A stretch of DNA of 24,156 nt from a virus. Each line of letters opens with the position of its first letter. Position 1 is the first letter of the stretch. Shown piece after piece: positions 15,153-22,736 of this stretch. The translations under genes and the position numbers were made by a program. The notes beneath the pieces are model-generated. The model made no database searches. It was not told where the DNA came from and saw only the letters and a program-made list of their open reading frames with translations. The stretch covers positions 1 to 24,156 of IMG/VR virus record IMGVR_UViG_3300042691_000027; one strand, given 5' to 3'.

Positions 15153-15315
15153 TTTCAGCCTCTCTGACGGCTTGCGTCTGGTCAATAACCGGAGGTAACT
15201 CCGACTCAAACAACTCAGGCTCAATTACAAGAACGCAGCCCTCAGGTACGGTTTCACAGCGCATCAATGCGCCGTTCGGAAACATAACAAGAGGAAGTCT
15301 GCGTCCGTCAAACAT
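15130..15315 (-). CDS. Small acidic hypothetical protein (61 aa)
   Basis: 61 residues. The start at 15315 overlaps the end of the upstream gene by 8 nt, and the end overlaps the next membrane gene by 23 nt. The sequence begins MFDGRRLPLVMFPNGALMRC, then becomes acidic with Pro and Glu (VIEPELFESELPPVI). No membrane helix or known motif is seen. It is accepted because it fills an otherwise empty stretch and fits the stop/start coupling of the operon. Function unknown. Confidence 0.5.
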   Translation of the reverse strand: MFDGRRLPLVMFPNGALMRCETVPEGCVLVIEPELFESELPPVIDQTQAVREAENANGQGT

Positions 15316-15613
15316 TCGTGTTTGTCTCGTCTTGGCCTAGTCGTGCGGCCATAATTGCTTCAACCTCAGCCTTTTGCTCTGCGGCAGTTTTTACCCAACC
15401 TTGTTCAAAAGCTAGGTCTACCATTGCATCTTTACTACCGGGAATCTGTGTGTTTGTCTCAAGGCATTTCTGCACTGTGAGTGCTACGATTTCCTCAATA
15501 GCGATGCGGCAACGCTCATGGACTGCGTTTTGAATCCAGTCGTCTTGAGATAAAGCAACAACGGAGAGAGCCTTATTTTCGGCTTCCGTAAGAGTGATTG
15601 TGTAGTTTGACAT
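15308..15613 (-). CDS. Small helical hypothetical phage protein (101 aa)
   Basis: 101 residues with GAGGAA before ATG at 15613. It opens with a short beta-like stretch (MSNYTITLTEAENKALSVVA), then helices with acidic and aliphatic residues (DWIQNAVHERCRIAIEEIV) and a C-terminal helix (AEQKAEVEAIMAARLGQDE). I recall similar proteins of about 100 residues after tail-fibre genes in other phages, always unassigned. It lies between the last fibre and the lysis genes. Confidence 0.6.
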   Translation of the reverse strand: MSNYTITLTEAENKALSVVALSQDDWIQNAVHERCRIAIEEIVALTVQKCLETNTQIPGSKDAMVDLAFEQGWVKTAAEQKAEVEAIMAARLGQDETNTNV

Positions 15614-15627
15614 ATCTATTCCTCTGT

Positions 15628-16650
15628 TTATCCAATCAAAAAGCCTTCAAACGCTGTACCATCTGGTCTAGCTGTATGTGAGCCACTGTTGTAGTAATAT
15701 GCCTCAACATAATCGTTAGCAGCCATATTTACAATCCACGTAAGGTCAGTTGAAACATCGTTACCAACAGGGCTAAAGCTATACCGCGTTCCGGGGCTAC
15801 CCGTTATGTAGACACCAATATACGACCCACTAGCAGGGTTGCAATACATTCGCAAATTGAGAAAATATTTTCCCGCAACTGGAGCAGTAAACCTCTTTGT
15901 AGAAGTATTGAAATGGCTGCCGACGTTAATATCAACCGAAGAAAAATCTAATAGCGCGATACCGCTATTTACAGTTTGGTTAGAAGATAGCCGCACACTA
16001 AAAACTGGTTGAAGCGGCTTAGTCACACGACCACCCGAATCAAACGCCATAGGTAGAATAAAATCGGTGTTACCAGAATTGGGCGTCCAAAATTGGGCTG
16101 AGTTTGGTACGACAATATCTTTGCCATTCCCAGTAAACGAACCGCCAGCGATAGCACTTACATCAACGCCTAGCGAAATATTTTCACTACTTGTTGCGTT
16201 GCCAATTTGAATTGCCCTATATGTAGAAGAGTAGCCGTAGCGAGTTCCACGAATACCGTATAAAGTGTGCCCATCCGAGTTCTGAAACTGGATACGACCA
16301 CCACTAGCCATTACCCCGCCAGCTTTAGGTAATGCCGCTTCTGCGGTTGTAATAATCTCGTTAAGCATCACTGCCGTTGGGCGCAACTCAAAGCGGTCGT
16401 TGGTGCTGTACGCACGAGCAGTCGTGCTGTCTTGCCCACGCACAACCGTCATTGTGTCCGTGCTTCGTGCCGTGACCTTGACGATTTCGAGGTTGTTGGA
16501 AGTATCAATCAGTGTGGCATAAAAATAGTCACCAGCACTGAGAGACGGAAATCTGGCTCCTTGTCCAGCAGCCAGCACAATGGTCGTCGCTGAACTGTTG
16601 ATACCTGCGTTCAGCGTGCCAAAGGCGTTGTTGGTGACTTTCAATCCCAT
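15628..16650 (-). CDS. Tail fibre 2 with C1q-like C-terminal head
   Basis: 340 residues. Residues 1-95 are a virion-attachment-type module (NNAFGTLNAGINSSATTIVL, GDYFYATLID, NLEIVKVTAR) almost the same as in the fibre at 16968-17876. Residues about 110-200 are repetitive beta shaft. The last 140 residues resemble a C1q/TNF-like jelly roll: GIALLDFSSVDINVG, FNTSTKRFTAPVAGKYFLN, YIGVYITGS, NDYVEAYYYN. Such trimeric heads occur at the tips of phage fibres and may bind host surface sugars or proteins. The likely role is receptor recognition. Confidence 0.75.
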   Translation of the reverse strand: MGLKVTNNAFGTLNAGINSSATTIVLAAGQGARFPSLSAGDYFYATLIDTSNNLEIVKVTARSTDTMTVVRGQDSTTARAYSTNDRFELRPTAVMLNEIITTAEAALPKAGGVMASGGRIQFQNSDGHTLYGIRGTRYGYSSTYRAIQIGNATSSENISLGVDVSAIAGGSFTGNGKDIVVPNSAQFWTPNSGNTDFILPMAFDSGGRVTKPLQPVFSVRLSSNQTVNSGIALLDFSSVDINVGSHFNTSTKRFTAPVAGKYFLNLRMYCNPASGSYIGVYITGSPGTRYSFSPVGNDVSTDLTWIVNMAANDYVEAYYYNSGSHTARPDGTAFEGFLIG

Positions 16651-16656
16651 AGTATT

Positions 16657-16971
16657 TTACTCCGTAGGCTTAGGGTACTTGGCTTTGACAGCCTGACATG
16701 CAGCAATGTACGCATCAATCTGTGCTTGGTCGCCTTTGACCACGCCATCCAAATAATCCGCTATCGGTGGGTACTCTAGAACACGCTTGCGTTGATATTC
16801 TTTATTGCGGTACTCTAGCTGTAACCGTTGCAACTCTGCGGTAGCTTCAGATTCAGTAGGCATGGGAATATCGGAAGAAAGCCAAGTAACCCCGGTATAC
16901 TCATTACCTTCTGCCGAAAATCTAGCTTGTGGCCTTAAAGAGATAAGAGCGTCAATAATAGTAAGCATCAT
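16657..16971 (-). CDS. Small tail-fibre-linked protein, assembly-chaperone-like
   Basis: 104 residues; ATG overlaps the stop of the upstream fibre (ATGA). It starts with a short strand and loop (SLRPQARFSAEGNEYTGVTW), then a Pro/Thr/Glu turn (MPTESEATAELQRLQLEY) and a helical half with QRKRVLEYPPIADYLDGVVK and a C-terminal AVKAKYPK. This composition is typical of small proteins after phage fibre genes, including XkdW-like and fibre-assembly proteins. Placement between two fibres with the same anchor suggests it helps assemble or attach one or both. Confidence 0.6.
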   Translation of the reverse strand: MMLTIIDALISLRPQARFSAEGNEYTGVTWLSSDIPMPTESEATAELQRLQLEYRNKEYQRKRVLEYPPIADYLDGVVKGDQAQIDAYIAACQAVKAKYPKPTE

Positions 16972-17876
16972 TGAATCTCCTGAACAATAAAAATTGTGCG
17001 CTCATGATTCCCAAAATTAACGCGAGAACTTCCAGTAGAGACGTTTACGTTACCAATGTACGGACGGTAGGCAACGGTCTGTGTAGTATTTGGGGCGTCA
17101 ATCCATGTACTATGTCCATTAAAAACTGGATTAGCTCCGTTACCAGCACTAGAAAAGTTAGTATAGAAATATCCCCACGCATCGGTGTTCGCCGCACCCG
17201 TTATAGAACCCCCACTTTGGGCATTTACCCAGCCACCGCCGCCAACGTTACGTCCAATATAGACATGCCCGTCTCCCGGTGTTGTAGAATGTTGTATATC
17301 AGCATGTAGGGTAATTAAGAATTTACTACTTGCACTTTTTGGGGTGAGGCTTACCTCATAAGCAGCACATGCAGTAATTACCCCCGTTCCAGTAGCATTG
17401 TACGCAGTACTACCAATTACATATGCTGTTTGAAGAACCGCTCCAGAATAGCCAATCTTGGCTGACGTAATTGCGCTATTCGCAATCTTTGCGGCTGTTA
17501 CAGCGTCGTTGTCAATAGTCCAGACTGACCCAGTACCAGAAACGGTAATATCACCTTTATCGCCGTCCTGACCATTTACAGCGTCAAGAAATGTTTGCGC
17601 AGTAAGACGAATTTCAATACGGTCACCAGTGCTATATGTACGAGCCGTAGTTGATTCTTGTGCGCGTACAACAGTCAACACATCAGTTGAACGTGCAGTG
17701 ACCTTAACAATCTCCAAGTTATTAGAGGTGTCAATCAGAGTGGCATAGAAGTAATCGCCCGCGCCAAGAGATGGGAAGCGAGCACCCTGCCCAGTAGTCA
17801 GCGTGATACTCGTAGCCGAACTGTTGATGCCAGCGGCTAGAGTACCAAACGCATTGTTTGCGACCTTGATGCCCAT
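16968..17876 (-). CDS. Tail fibre 1
   Basis: 302 residues. Residues 1-95 share the anchor module with the fibre at 15628-16650 (about 75 of 95 residues identical by eye). Residues about 100-110 hold a short collagen-like GQDGDKGD. A shaft follows with the repeat DNDAVTAAKIANSAITSAKI. The C-terminal 140 residues are Gly/Asn/Ser/aromatic-rich (GDGHVYIGRNVGGGGWVNAQ, NTTQTVAYRPYIGNVNVSTG) and look like a beta-rich receptor-binding head unlike the C1q-like head of its partner. The role in host binding is inferred from architecture and location. Confidence 0.72.
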   Translation of the reverse strand: MGIKVANNAFGTLAAGINSSATSITLTTGQGARFPSLGAGDYFYATLIDTSNNLEIVKVTARSTDVLTVVRAQESTTARTYSTGDRIEIRLTAQTFLDAVNGQDGDKGDITVSGTGSVWTIDNDAVTAAKIANSAITSAKIGYSGAVLQTAYVIGSTAYNATGTGVITACAAYEVSLTPKSASSKFLITLHADIQHSTTPGDGHVYIGRNVGGGGWVNAQSGGSITGAANTDAWGYFYTNFSSAGNGANPVFNGHSTWIDAPNTTQTVAYRPYIGNVNVSTGSSRVNFGNHERTIFIVQEIQ

Positions 17877-17887
17877 TCCCGTGCTCC

Positions 17888-18328
17888 TTAGTTAACCGTC
17901 ACAGTCCAAGTGATGCCAAGCGTATCGGCTGCGCCCTTGTTGATGACAGAGAACACAGTACGGCACAACATTGTGCCAGCAGACGAAGCGTTGAACAGAC
18001 CCGCCTCAGTTACAGCACCAGTGCCAGTGCCAGCGGGGAAAGTCGCAACGTAAGCCACGTTGTTGGTAGTCACAGTAGTCGAAGTCAATGCAACACGACC
18101 AAGTTCAGTACCGAGCGTAGTGTCGCCTGCGGCAGCAGCCGTAGTACCAGAACCAATAGCCATGTGGCTCATTGCAGTCGCAGTAGCGTCCTTGATGCGC
18201 GAGGCAATAAAGTTCTTGCCAACAGTCACAACGAGGTTCTTCACCTCTTGCTCGTGTTTGATTTGACCGTTTTCGTCCGTCAGAACAATCTTCAGGTCGC
18301 CAGTCATCTTGATGGTATCTTGAAGCAT
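17888..18328 (-). CDS. Short tail-type structural protein (146 aa)
   Basis: 146 residues. An N-terminal strand pair (GDLKIVLTDENGQIKHEQEV) leads to a VGKNFIASRIKD helix, then SHMAIGSGTTAAAAGDTTLG-type loops, and TEAGLFNASSAGTMLCRTVF. A final FSVINKGAADTLGITWTVTV strand closes it. I recall this pattern in small phage tail or fibre-attachment proteins lying among fibre genes; no function is assigned. It is probably a beta-sandwich virion component that could link fibres to the tail. Confidence 0.6.
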   Translation of the reverse strand: MLQDTIKMTGDLKIVLTDENGQIKHEQEVKNLVVTVGKNFIASRIKDATATAMSHMAIGSGTTAAAAGDTTLGTELGRVALTSTTVTTNNVAYVATFPAGTGTGAVTEAGLFNASSAGTMLCRTVFSVINKGAADTLGITWTVTVN

Positions 18329-18338
18329 GGTTTACTCC

Positions 18339-19835
18339 TTAGTTAAGTTGGTTTTCGTTCAAGCCGTAACCAGCAAACATGTAACTGTACGACTCCGTGC
18401 GGATGGTATATACGATACCAGCATTGGGGTCAGTTGTCAGTACAAACTCACCGTTTACAAGCGGTTGGTGAATCAGGTGCGCGTTCAGCGTACCCAACAC
18501 GGGGAAATATGTAAACTTGTCATCTGACACAAAGGCAAAGTCATATAGCGGCGACGATTGCCCGAGTATAAGATTGAGCACAAGGCTGTCAGTCACAGAC
18601 GCAGTGTCAGCTAGTACAGACTCGATGCTAAACGTATTGATAGCGTCAGACCCTGAGACAGAATCCGCGAACACCTTACCTACTTCAACAACAAGTGCAT
18701 CAGTCGCTCCCGTAGTTGCATCGGCTAGAATTTTAGAGGTGTCAAACACGGCTGTGTCCGTACCTGTAACGCTGTCAGCACGGTCTGTTTCAAATGATTT
18801 AGCAACTGCATCCACGGGGGATACAGAGTCTGCTACGTCAGGACGAGTAAAGTCTTTTGCGGCGGCGTCAGAAACAGAGGTAGTATCTGCCACGTCGGGG
18901 CGAGTAAAGTCTTTCGCCATCACCTCCGAGACTGTTACGGGGTCTGGGTCAGCATCAGCATCAGTTATGTCGTAGTCGAACTCATACCCCGGTGTCTTAG
19001 CAATAAAGTCCGTCATCGTGACGGAATCTGTTAGCACCGCAGCAACATCAAACGAATCAATAGCATCTGATGCAGTTACTGAATCATTAGGGTTTGTACC
19101 TATATCAAACGCATTGATTGCATCTGCGCTTGTAACCTCATCGGTCTTACCCAATCCCGGCGCACGGAAAGAATCATCCGTTGCCGCTATGGAGTCAGCA
19201 ACGTCGGGTCGGGTAAGTTCTTTAGCTGCCGCGTCTATCACAGACGCGCTATCAACAACAACTTTGTCAATGTTAAAATCTGTTACTGCATCGGTCGCAG
19301 CAGCAGAATCAATCAGTGATTTACCAACATCTTTTGTATTGATTGCGTCAGTAACAGCAACTGCGTCGGTCTCTACCTTACCGGGCAACAAAGCCACTGC
19401 ATCTATCACCGCTGCACTATCGGTAAGGGTTTTCCCTACATCCTTAGCATCGGAATCAGCAACATTGATTGGGTCTGGGTCGGCATCAGGGTCAGTCGGG
19501 TCGAAGTCTATGTTGCCATAAAACATCCGATTGATTGTGTCCTCCATCGTCACAGAGTCTGCAAACGATGTATCGAATGAGATAGCCACGTCATCAGTGG
19601 CAGTCGCTATATCAAGAACAACTTTGTCCACCGAGAGTTGGCGGAAATCAGAAAGGGTAACAGTTTGGGTTTCAAGAAAAGTCTGTGGTACAACCAGTAC
19701 GCTCATAGCGATGACTGGTGTAGGACGCGCCTGAACTGACGCAGAATACGTTGTAGGATGCGCAGCCAAAGCTACCGCCGAGACCGTAGCAGTCAAGACA
19801 GTAGATGCAACAGCCGTGGTGCGCACAATTGGCAT
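18339..19835 (-). CDS. Repetitive Asp-rich fibre-like protein (498 aa)
   Basis: The start ATG overlaps the upstream stop by one base (TAATG). After a Thr/Ala/Val-rich start (1-55), residues about 58-445 are built from roughly 17 imperfect units of about 19 residues with consensus (V/L)-x-D-S-(V/A)-x-x-T-D-A-x(6)-(G/D)-K. Examples are LTDSAAVIDAVALLPGK and VFADSVSGSDAINTFSIES. Two units carry Asp-rich inserts, TDPDADPDP near residue 115 and TDADADPDP near 295, that could bind calcium. The last 60 residues are a distinct Tyr/Phe-rich head (FTYFPVLGTLNAHLIHQPLV). It is probably an extended virion fibre; the family is not one I can name. Confidence 0.65.
   Translation of the reverse strand: MPIVRTTAVASTVLTATVSAVALAAHPTTYSASVQARPTPVIAMSVLVVPQTFLETQTVTLSDFRQLSVDKVVLDIATATDDVAISFDTSFADSVTMEDTINRMFYGNIDFDPTDPDADPDPINVADSDAKDVGKTLTDSAAVIDAVALLPGKVETDAVAVTDAINTKDVGKSLIDSAAATDAVTDFNIDKVVVDSASVIDAAAKELTRPDVADSIAATDDSFRAPGLGKTDEVTSADAINAFDIGTNPNDSVTASDAIDSFDVAAVLTDSVTMTDFIAKTPGYEFDYDITDADADPDPVTVSEVMAKDFTRPDVADTTSVSDAAAKDFTRPDVADSVSPVDAVAKSFETDRADSVTGTDTAVFDTSKILADATTGATDALVVEVGKVFADSVSGSDAINTFSIESVLADTASVTDSLVLNLILGQSSPLYDFAFVSDDKFTYFPVLGTLNAHLIHQPLVNGEFVLTTDPNAGIVYTIRTESYSYMFAGYGLNENQLN
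18490..19661 (-). repeat. Array of ~19-residue (57-bp) degenerate coding repeats
   Basis: The DNA encodes about 17 copies of a D-S-(V/A)-x-x-(T/S)-D-A unit. Units such as KDFTRPDVAD recur almost unchanged (around 18835, 18895 and, in variant form, 19200). The nucleotide stretch around 18930-18975 (bases for DADADPDP) closely resembles the one around 19465-19505. Repeat boundaries are approximate because the copies have diverged. Confidence 0.8.
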
Positions 19836-20170
19836 TAGAAGTTCTCCCTCACTGTAAATCTCAAAGTGTCATATACAGTCTGGGTTTCACCGTTAAAATC
19901 AATTACAACCTCACCTTCGTACATTCCAGCATCAACATCAAGGACGCCGCCAACAAAGCTAAACTGTACTTGTCCAGTTGTGCCACTACCTATTTTGACG
20001 CAGGCGATAGTACTCAATACCGTAGTAGTTGCAGCTTTACGGAATTTCACAGAAACTGAAGTGCTTAATGACGATAAATCAACTGCACCGCCTGTAACAT
20101 CGTCGGTCAGCGTCAGAACAATGACTGGCCTTTCGTCACCTTTTACTAAGCGAATTACATCAGTAGCCAT
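19835..20170 (-). CDS. BppU N-terminal-like small beta-sandwich protein
   Basis: 111 residues. The pattern RLVKGDERPVIVLTLTDD, then VDLSS, SVSVKFRKAATTTVLS and YEGEVVIDFNGETQTVYDTL resembles the N-terminal domain of lactococcal-phage baseplate upper protein BppU (an immunoglobulin-like anchor), here as a stand-alone protein. Its stop overlaps the start of the repetitive fibre by one base. That coupling suggests it docks the fibre to the virion. Family assignment is by eye. Confidence 0.62.
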   Translation of the reverse strand: MATDVIRLVKGDERPVIVLTLTDDVTGGAVDLSSLSTSVSVKFRKAATTTVLSTIACVKIGSGTTGQVQFSFVGGVLDVDAGMYEGEVVIDFNGETQTVYDTLRFTVRENF

Positions 20171-20177
20171 ATCGTCC

Positions 20178-20831
20178 TCACGCTAGGGGGCGCATCTGAA
20201 CGGACATCGAGGCGCGTGCCGCACCCAAGTTCGCCCTTGCTCTGCGCTCGGTTAGTTTAGAAAGATACTGCTTCGCGTGGTAGGTCGCCAGTTCACGGTC
20301 ACTCCAATTCTTGTTGGGCATAACCAGCAAATGCTGCAACGCACCGTGCATGATGACATTCTCAAGGTCATCAAACACCGCTTTATCCATTCCTGTTGCA
20401 GTGCGCAACGGCTTCAAGACCACAATCATCTTGAGTGCGTACGCAGTCAACGCATCAGGCGATGGTGCAATAACAAAGTTGTCAGGGTCAAGCTGGCAGA
20501 TATACCTAGGCGTAGTCTGTTGGTCAGGGTCTAGGTCAGGCCAGTTGGGAAGTCGGTCATACAACTGCTCCAGTGTGACAGGCTCCAACGCATTACCGTT
20601 GACAGACGCCGTAAGGAAAGCGTGAACCTCAGTCTGAAGCGGGTTGTTGTATGGATACTCAAAAACACCGGGGGTCAACGGAGTAACAGGCTGCTCAAAA
20701 CGCCAAGCTAACGTGCGCTCACATGACTCAATCGCAGCATCACGAACATGTTGTTCGATGATAGGCTGAGGACAGCCCGGCACACTAGGAGCCAAGCGTG
20801 TAACGAGAGACATGAAAGTGCGTGTACTCAT
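20178..20831 (-). CDS. Head-tail adaptor / tail accessory-like protein (217 aa)
   Basis: 217 residues, overlapping the upstream adaptor gene by 4 nt (ATGA). An N-terminal helix set (RLAPSVPGCPQPIIEQHVRD, AAIESCERTLAWRFE) is followed by a beta region with FEYPYNN and TPRYICQLDPDNFVIAPSP. A C-terminal helical part has IMHGALQHLLVMPNKNWSDR and ELATYHAKQYLSKLTERRAR. This helix, strand, helix layout suits adaptor proteins of the T7 gp11/P22 gp4 type. It forms a pair with the gene at 20828-21478. Which of the two is the true gatekeeper cannot be told. Confidence 0.6.
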   Translation of the reverse strand: MSTRTFMSLVTRLAPSVPGCPQPIIEQHVRDAAIESCERTLAWRFEQPVTPLTPGVFEYPYNNPLQTEVHAFLTASVNGNALEPVTLEQLYDRLPNWPDLDPDQQTTPRYICQLDPDNFVIAPSPDALTAYALKMIVVLKPLRTATGMDKAVFDDLENVIMHGALQHLLVMPNKNWSDRELATYHAKQYLSKLTERRARANLGAARASMSVQMRPLA

Positions 20832-21478
20832 GATGCAATCACCTGTTCAGCAGGGATGCCAGACTCCTCGGTATCGGTCAAGGAACGAGCCTGTGCGCTC
20901 ACACCCAAAGCCTGTGTAAAGGACTGTTGGAACAACTGCGCACGGTTAGAGTTGACATGCTCATTATCGACAGACTCAGCCAAGAACACAGTGCCGTCAA
21001 TAACGACGGGAAAGAACGCATCAGGTAGTAGTTCTACGGTCTGCGCACCAGTGTAGGTAGGGGGAGTCTGTGCATATTCCCCGATAAGCACTTGTCCTAC
21101 GGGGGCTTTGGGGTAGATGAAGAACTTGTTAGGGTTACGCACATGGCGCATCCAGTTAACAGTCGGGCCAGCCGGGTCATTCATCCATCCGGGGTAAGTC
21201 TGGTCAAGCGTTGTGCGGTCAACCTCAGTTACACCAGCACCATCCTTGACTTGGAAAATCTCAATGATACGGAGAGATTCCGTAGGCGGAGATTGCAAAA
21301 CCTGCCCCGCCGTACAGGGGATTTCACCGATGTAAGCAAAGAGGTCAGGGCGCAACACAGCCATGCGCTTCAGAGTCTGATTGGCAAAGCCCAGCAACGT
21401 CGCATCGCTGTAACGTTGCGGTGCAGCGTTATCTTGGATGAGGCGACGCACCTCAATGATTACATCGTTGAGTATCAT
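20828..21478 (-). CDS. Phage adaptor protein, DUF6682-like (216 aa)
   Basis: 216 residues. Residues about 1-45 match a conserved opening (MILNDVIIEVRRLIQDNAAP, RYSDATLLGFANQTLKRMAV, LRPDLF). Later blocks are QSPPTESLRIIEIFQV, DQTYPGWMNDPAG and NWMRHVRNPNKFFIYPKAP, then LLPDAFFPVVIDGTVFLAES and VDNEHVNSNRAQLFQQSF. I recall these blocks from phage proteins labelled DUF6682, treated as head-tail adaptors. Overlaps of 4 nt on both sides place it in the connector set. The role at the head-tail junction is inferred. Confidence 0.7.
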   Translation of the reverse strand: MILNDVIIEVRRLIQDNAAPQRYSDATLLGFANQTLKRMAVLRPDLFAYIGEIPCTAGQVLQSPPTESLRIIEIFQVKDGAGVTEVDRTTLDQTYPGWMNDPAGPTVNWMRHVRNPNKFFIYPKAPVGQVLIGEYAQTPPTYTGAQTVELLPDAFFPVVIDGTVFLAESVDNEHVNSNRAQLFQQSFTQALGVSAQARSLTDTEESGIPAEQVIAS

Positions 21479-21714
21479 TCGGGTAATCCCTTAGATGCTT
21501 CTGCGTTGAGTTCAGCGTTTTCGTAAGCAGGCTCCGTAGGAATCTCCTCGACTGGAGTCTCCAACTTCAGGCCAGACTTGCGACCCTTTTGCTTCTTCGG
21601 AATGAACTTCTCAGGGAAGGCTTCTTCTTCAGTCACTTCCACGCAAGCAGGGTTAGCTGCAAGAATCTCATTCCATTCGTAGATAAAACCGCTTTGGTCT
21701 CTTAAATAACGCAT
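21475..21714 (-). CDS. Small acidic hypothetical protein (79 aa)
   Basis: 79 residues, ending in an ATGA overlap with the adaptor gene. It begins MRYLRDQSGFIYEWNEILAA, a short folded-looking start, then NPACVEVTEEEAFPEKFIPK, a Lys patch (KKQKGRKSG), and a disordered Glu/Pro/Ala tail. Phages often carry a protein of this kind (start RYL-x-x-(T/Q)-x-G-x-x-(Y/F)) near connector genes; I know no function for it. Confidence 0.6.
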   Translation of the reverse strand: MRYLRDQSGFIYEWNEILAANPACVEVTEEEAFPEKFIPKKQKGRKSGLKLETPVEEIPTEPAYENAELNAEASKGLPE

Positions 21715-21723
21715 CAGAATCTC

Positions 21724-21957
21724 CTATCTATACTTCGCTGTCTTAGCCGCTATTTTAGCTGGCTGTTTTACAAATTGTTGCCCTTTTGCTTTGCCTTCGC
21801 GTTTCGCTTTAGTTGTAGCAGCATACTCTGCGGGGGTCAACGCCTTAATAGCCGCTTCAGGCAGGTATCGTTCACCTGTCTTTGAAGATGGCTTACCACT
21901 CTTGGTGCGCCACTTTTGCGCAGTCCAATCTTTGAGCGACTTCTGAGGGGCTTTCAA
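21724..21957 (-). CDS. Small basic protein 3 (77 aa), widespread phage family
   Basis: 77 residues with about one-third Lys/Arg. Key blocks are KSLKDWTAQKWRTKSGKPSS, TGERYLPEAAIKALTPAEYA and ATTKAKREG, ending KIAAKTAKYR. I recognise this as a short family common in aquatic phages, including cyanophages, with no known function. It overlaps the upstream basic gene by 4 nt. Trp and Lys placement would allow nucleic-acid contact, but that is a guess. Confidence 0.72.
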   Translation of the reverse strand: MKAPQKSLKDWTAQKWRTKSGKPSSKTGERYLPEAAIKALTPAEYAATTKAKREGKAKGQQFVKQPAKIAAKTAKYR

Positions 21958-22142
21958 TCTTTGTACCCCCCGCCAGCGGCTTTGTATTTCTTAGCGACTA
22001 ACTGTGCTTTACGAGCCGACCACTTGCCTGCGGCTGTGCCCTGTACCGCTGCGGCCTTAACCTGCGACACAATGCGTTTACGCAACTCAGGCTTTGTGTA
22101 GTTGCCAGCAGCGTTCACCTTGGATTTAGTCTTGGCTACCAT
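21954..22142 (-). CDS. Small basic protein 2 (62 aa), WSARKAQ family
   Basis: 62 residues, strongly basic. The blocks KSKVNAAGNYTKPELRKRIV and GKWSARKAQLVAKKYKAAGG, ending GYKD, match a short family I have seen in many aquatic viruses. It overlaps the upstream gene by 7 nt and the downstream gene by 4 nt (ATGA). Function unknown. Position right after capsid genes suggests a virion or packaging-linked role. Confidence 0.72.
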   Translation of the reverse strand: MVAKTKSKVNAAGNYTKPELRKRIVSQVKAAAVQGTAAGKWSARKAQLVAKKYKAAGGGYKD

Positions 22143-22423
22143 TTCACTTTATCCGCCCAGTACGCCGCAGACAATTTGCCCTTAGCAATGTTCTTCGCAT
22201 GACGTGCTTTGAAAGACTCACGTCGGTTCTTGTAGGACTCAGATTCGCCTTGTTTCTTTGGAGAGCCGGATACACCCTGCTGTCCAAAGCGAATCGTTTT
22301 TACTTCAGTACCAGACTTTGCCACAACAACGTGGCTTTTAGTCGGGTGGCTTGGAGTACGCTTAGGCTGATTAAAGCCTGATACTCCGGCACGCTCTAGT
22401 CGTGGGTCTTTTTTCGTAGCCAT
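22136..22423 (-). CDS. Small basic protein 1 (95 aa)
   Basis: The start ATG at 22423 shares one base with the upstream TAA (TAATG). I prefer it to an in-frame ATG at 22456 that would add an unrelated 11 residues overlapping the upstream gene. Blocks are DPRLERAGVSGFNQPKRTPS, HPTKSHVVVAKSG, KTIRFGQQGVSGSPKKQGES and FKARHAKNIAKGKLSAAYWA, ending DKVKW. This is a conserved small phage protein often seen near capsid genes; function unknown to me. The sequence is rich in Lys, Arg and His, so nucleic-acid binding is possible. Confidence 0.75.
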   Translation of the reverse strand: MATKKDPRLERAGVSGFNQPKRTPSHPTKSHVVVAKSGTEVKTIRFGQQGVSGSPKKQGESESYKNRRESFKARHAKNIAKGKLSAAYWADKVKW

Positions 22424-22725
22424 TATGGTGTCTCGTACCAAACAGTAACTGAACAATCAGTTGGTAAATCAATATACATCCCGTTGTAATACTCTACACC
22501 GGGGTCTGGCATATCGACCTGTGTCAGACCTTTGCCATACGCATTGATTGTGTAAAAAGACTCACCACCAGAAGGTGCGGCAGCCAAATCATAAAACTTG
22601 ACAACAGCATCAGAACCGCCACTGTGCATAACCATGACTTTACGAACTAGGTTATTGCCAACAAAGGCCGTACCATCCGCAGATAGTTGCACTGCTTTTA
22701 CGCCATACGGGTCATTCTGTGCCAT
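22423..22725 (-). CDS. Small beta-rich virion-type protein (100 aa)
   Basis: 100 residues with a strong AAGGAGG ribosome site (22730-22736) that lies right after the T-run of the upstream terminator. Blocks are AFVGNNLVRKVMVMHSGGSD, AVVKFYDLAAAPSGGESFYT and GVEYYNGMYIDLPTDCSVTV, which suggest a small beta-sandwich. Such proteins occur near capsid genes of many phages and are unassigned. Being the first gene after the terminator, it probably depends on read-through or on an unseen promoter. Confidence 0.6.
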   Translation of the reverse strand: MAQNDPYGVKAVQLSADGTAFVGNNLVRKVMVMHSGGSDAVVKFYDLAAAPSGGESFYTINAYGKGLTQVDMPDPGVEYYNGMYIDLPTDCSVTVWYETP

Positions 22726-22736
22726 GTTGCCTCCTT

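Noticed and set aside
18517-19521. Two long plus-strand frames over the repetitive fibre
   Set aside because: Their repeats are simply the antisense reading of the 19-residue Asp/Ser repeat, and no ribosome site or coupling supports them.
22424-22456. Longer start for the first basic protein
   Set aside because: The ATG at 22423 gives a TAATG overlap and a MATKKDP start typical of the family; the extra residues overlap the upstream gene.
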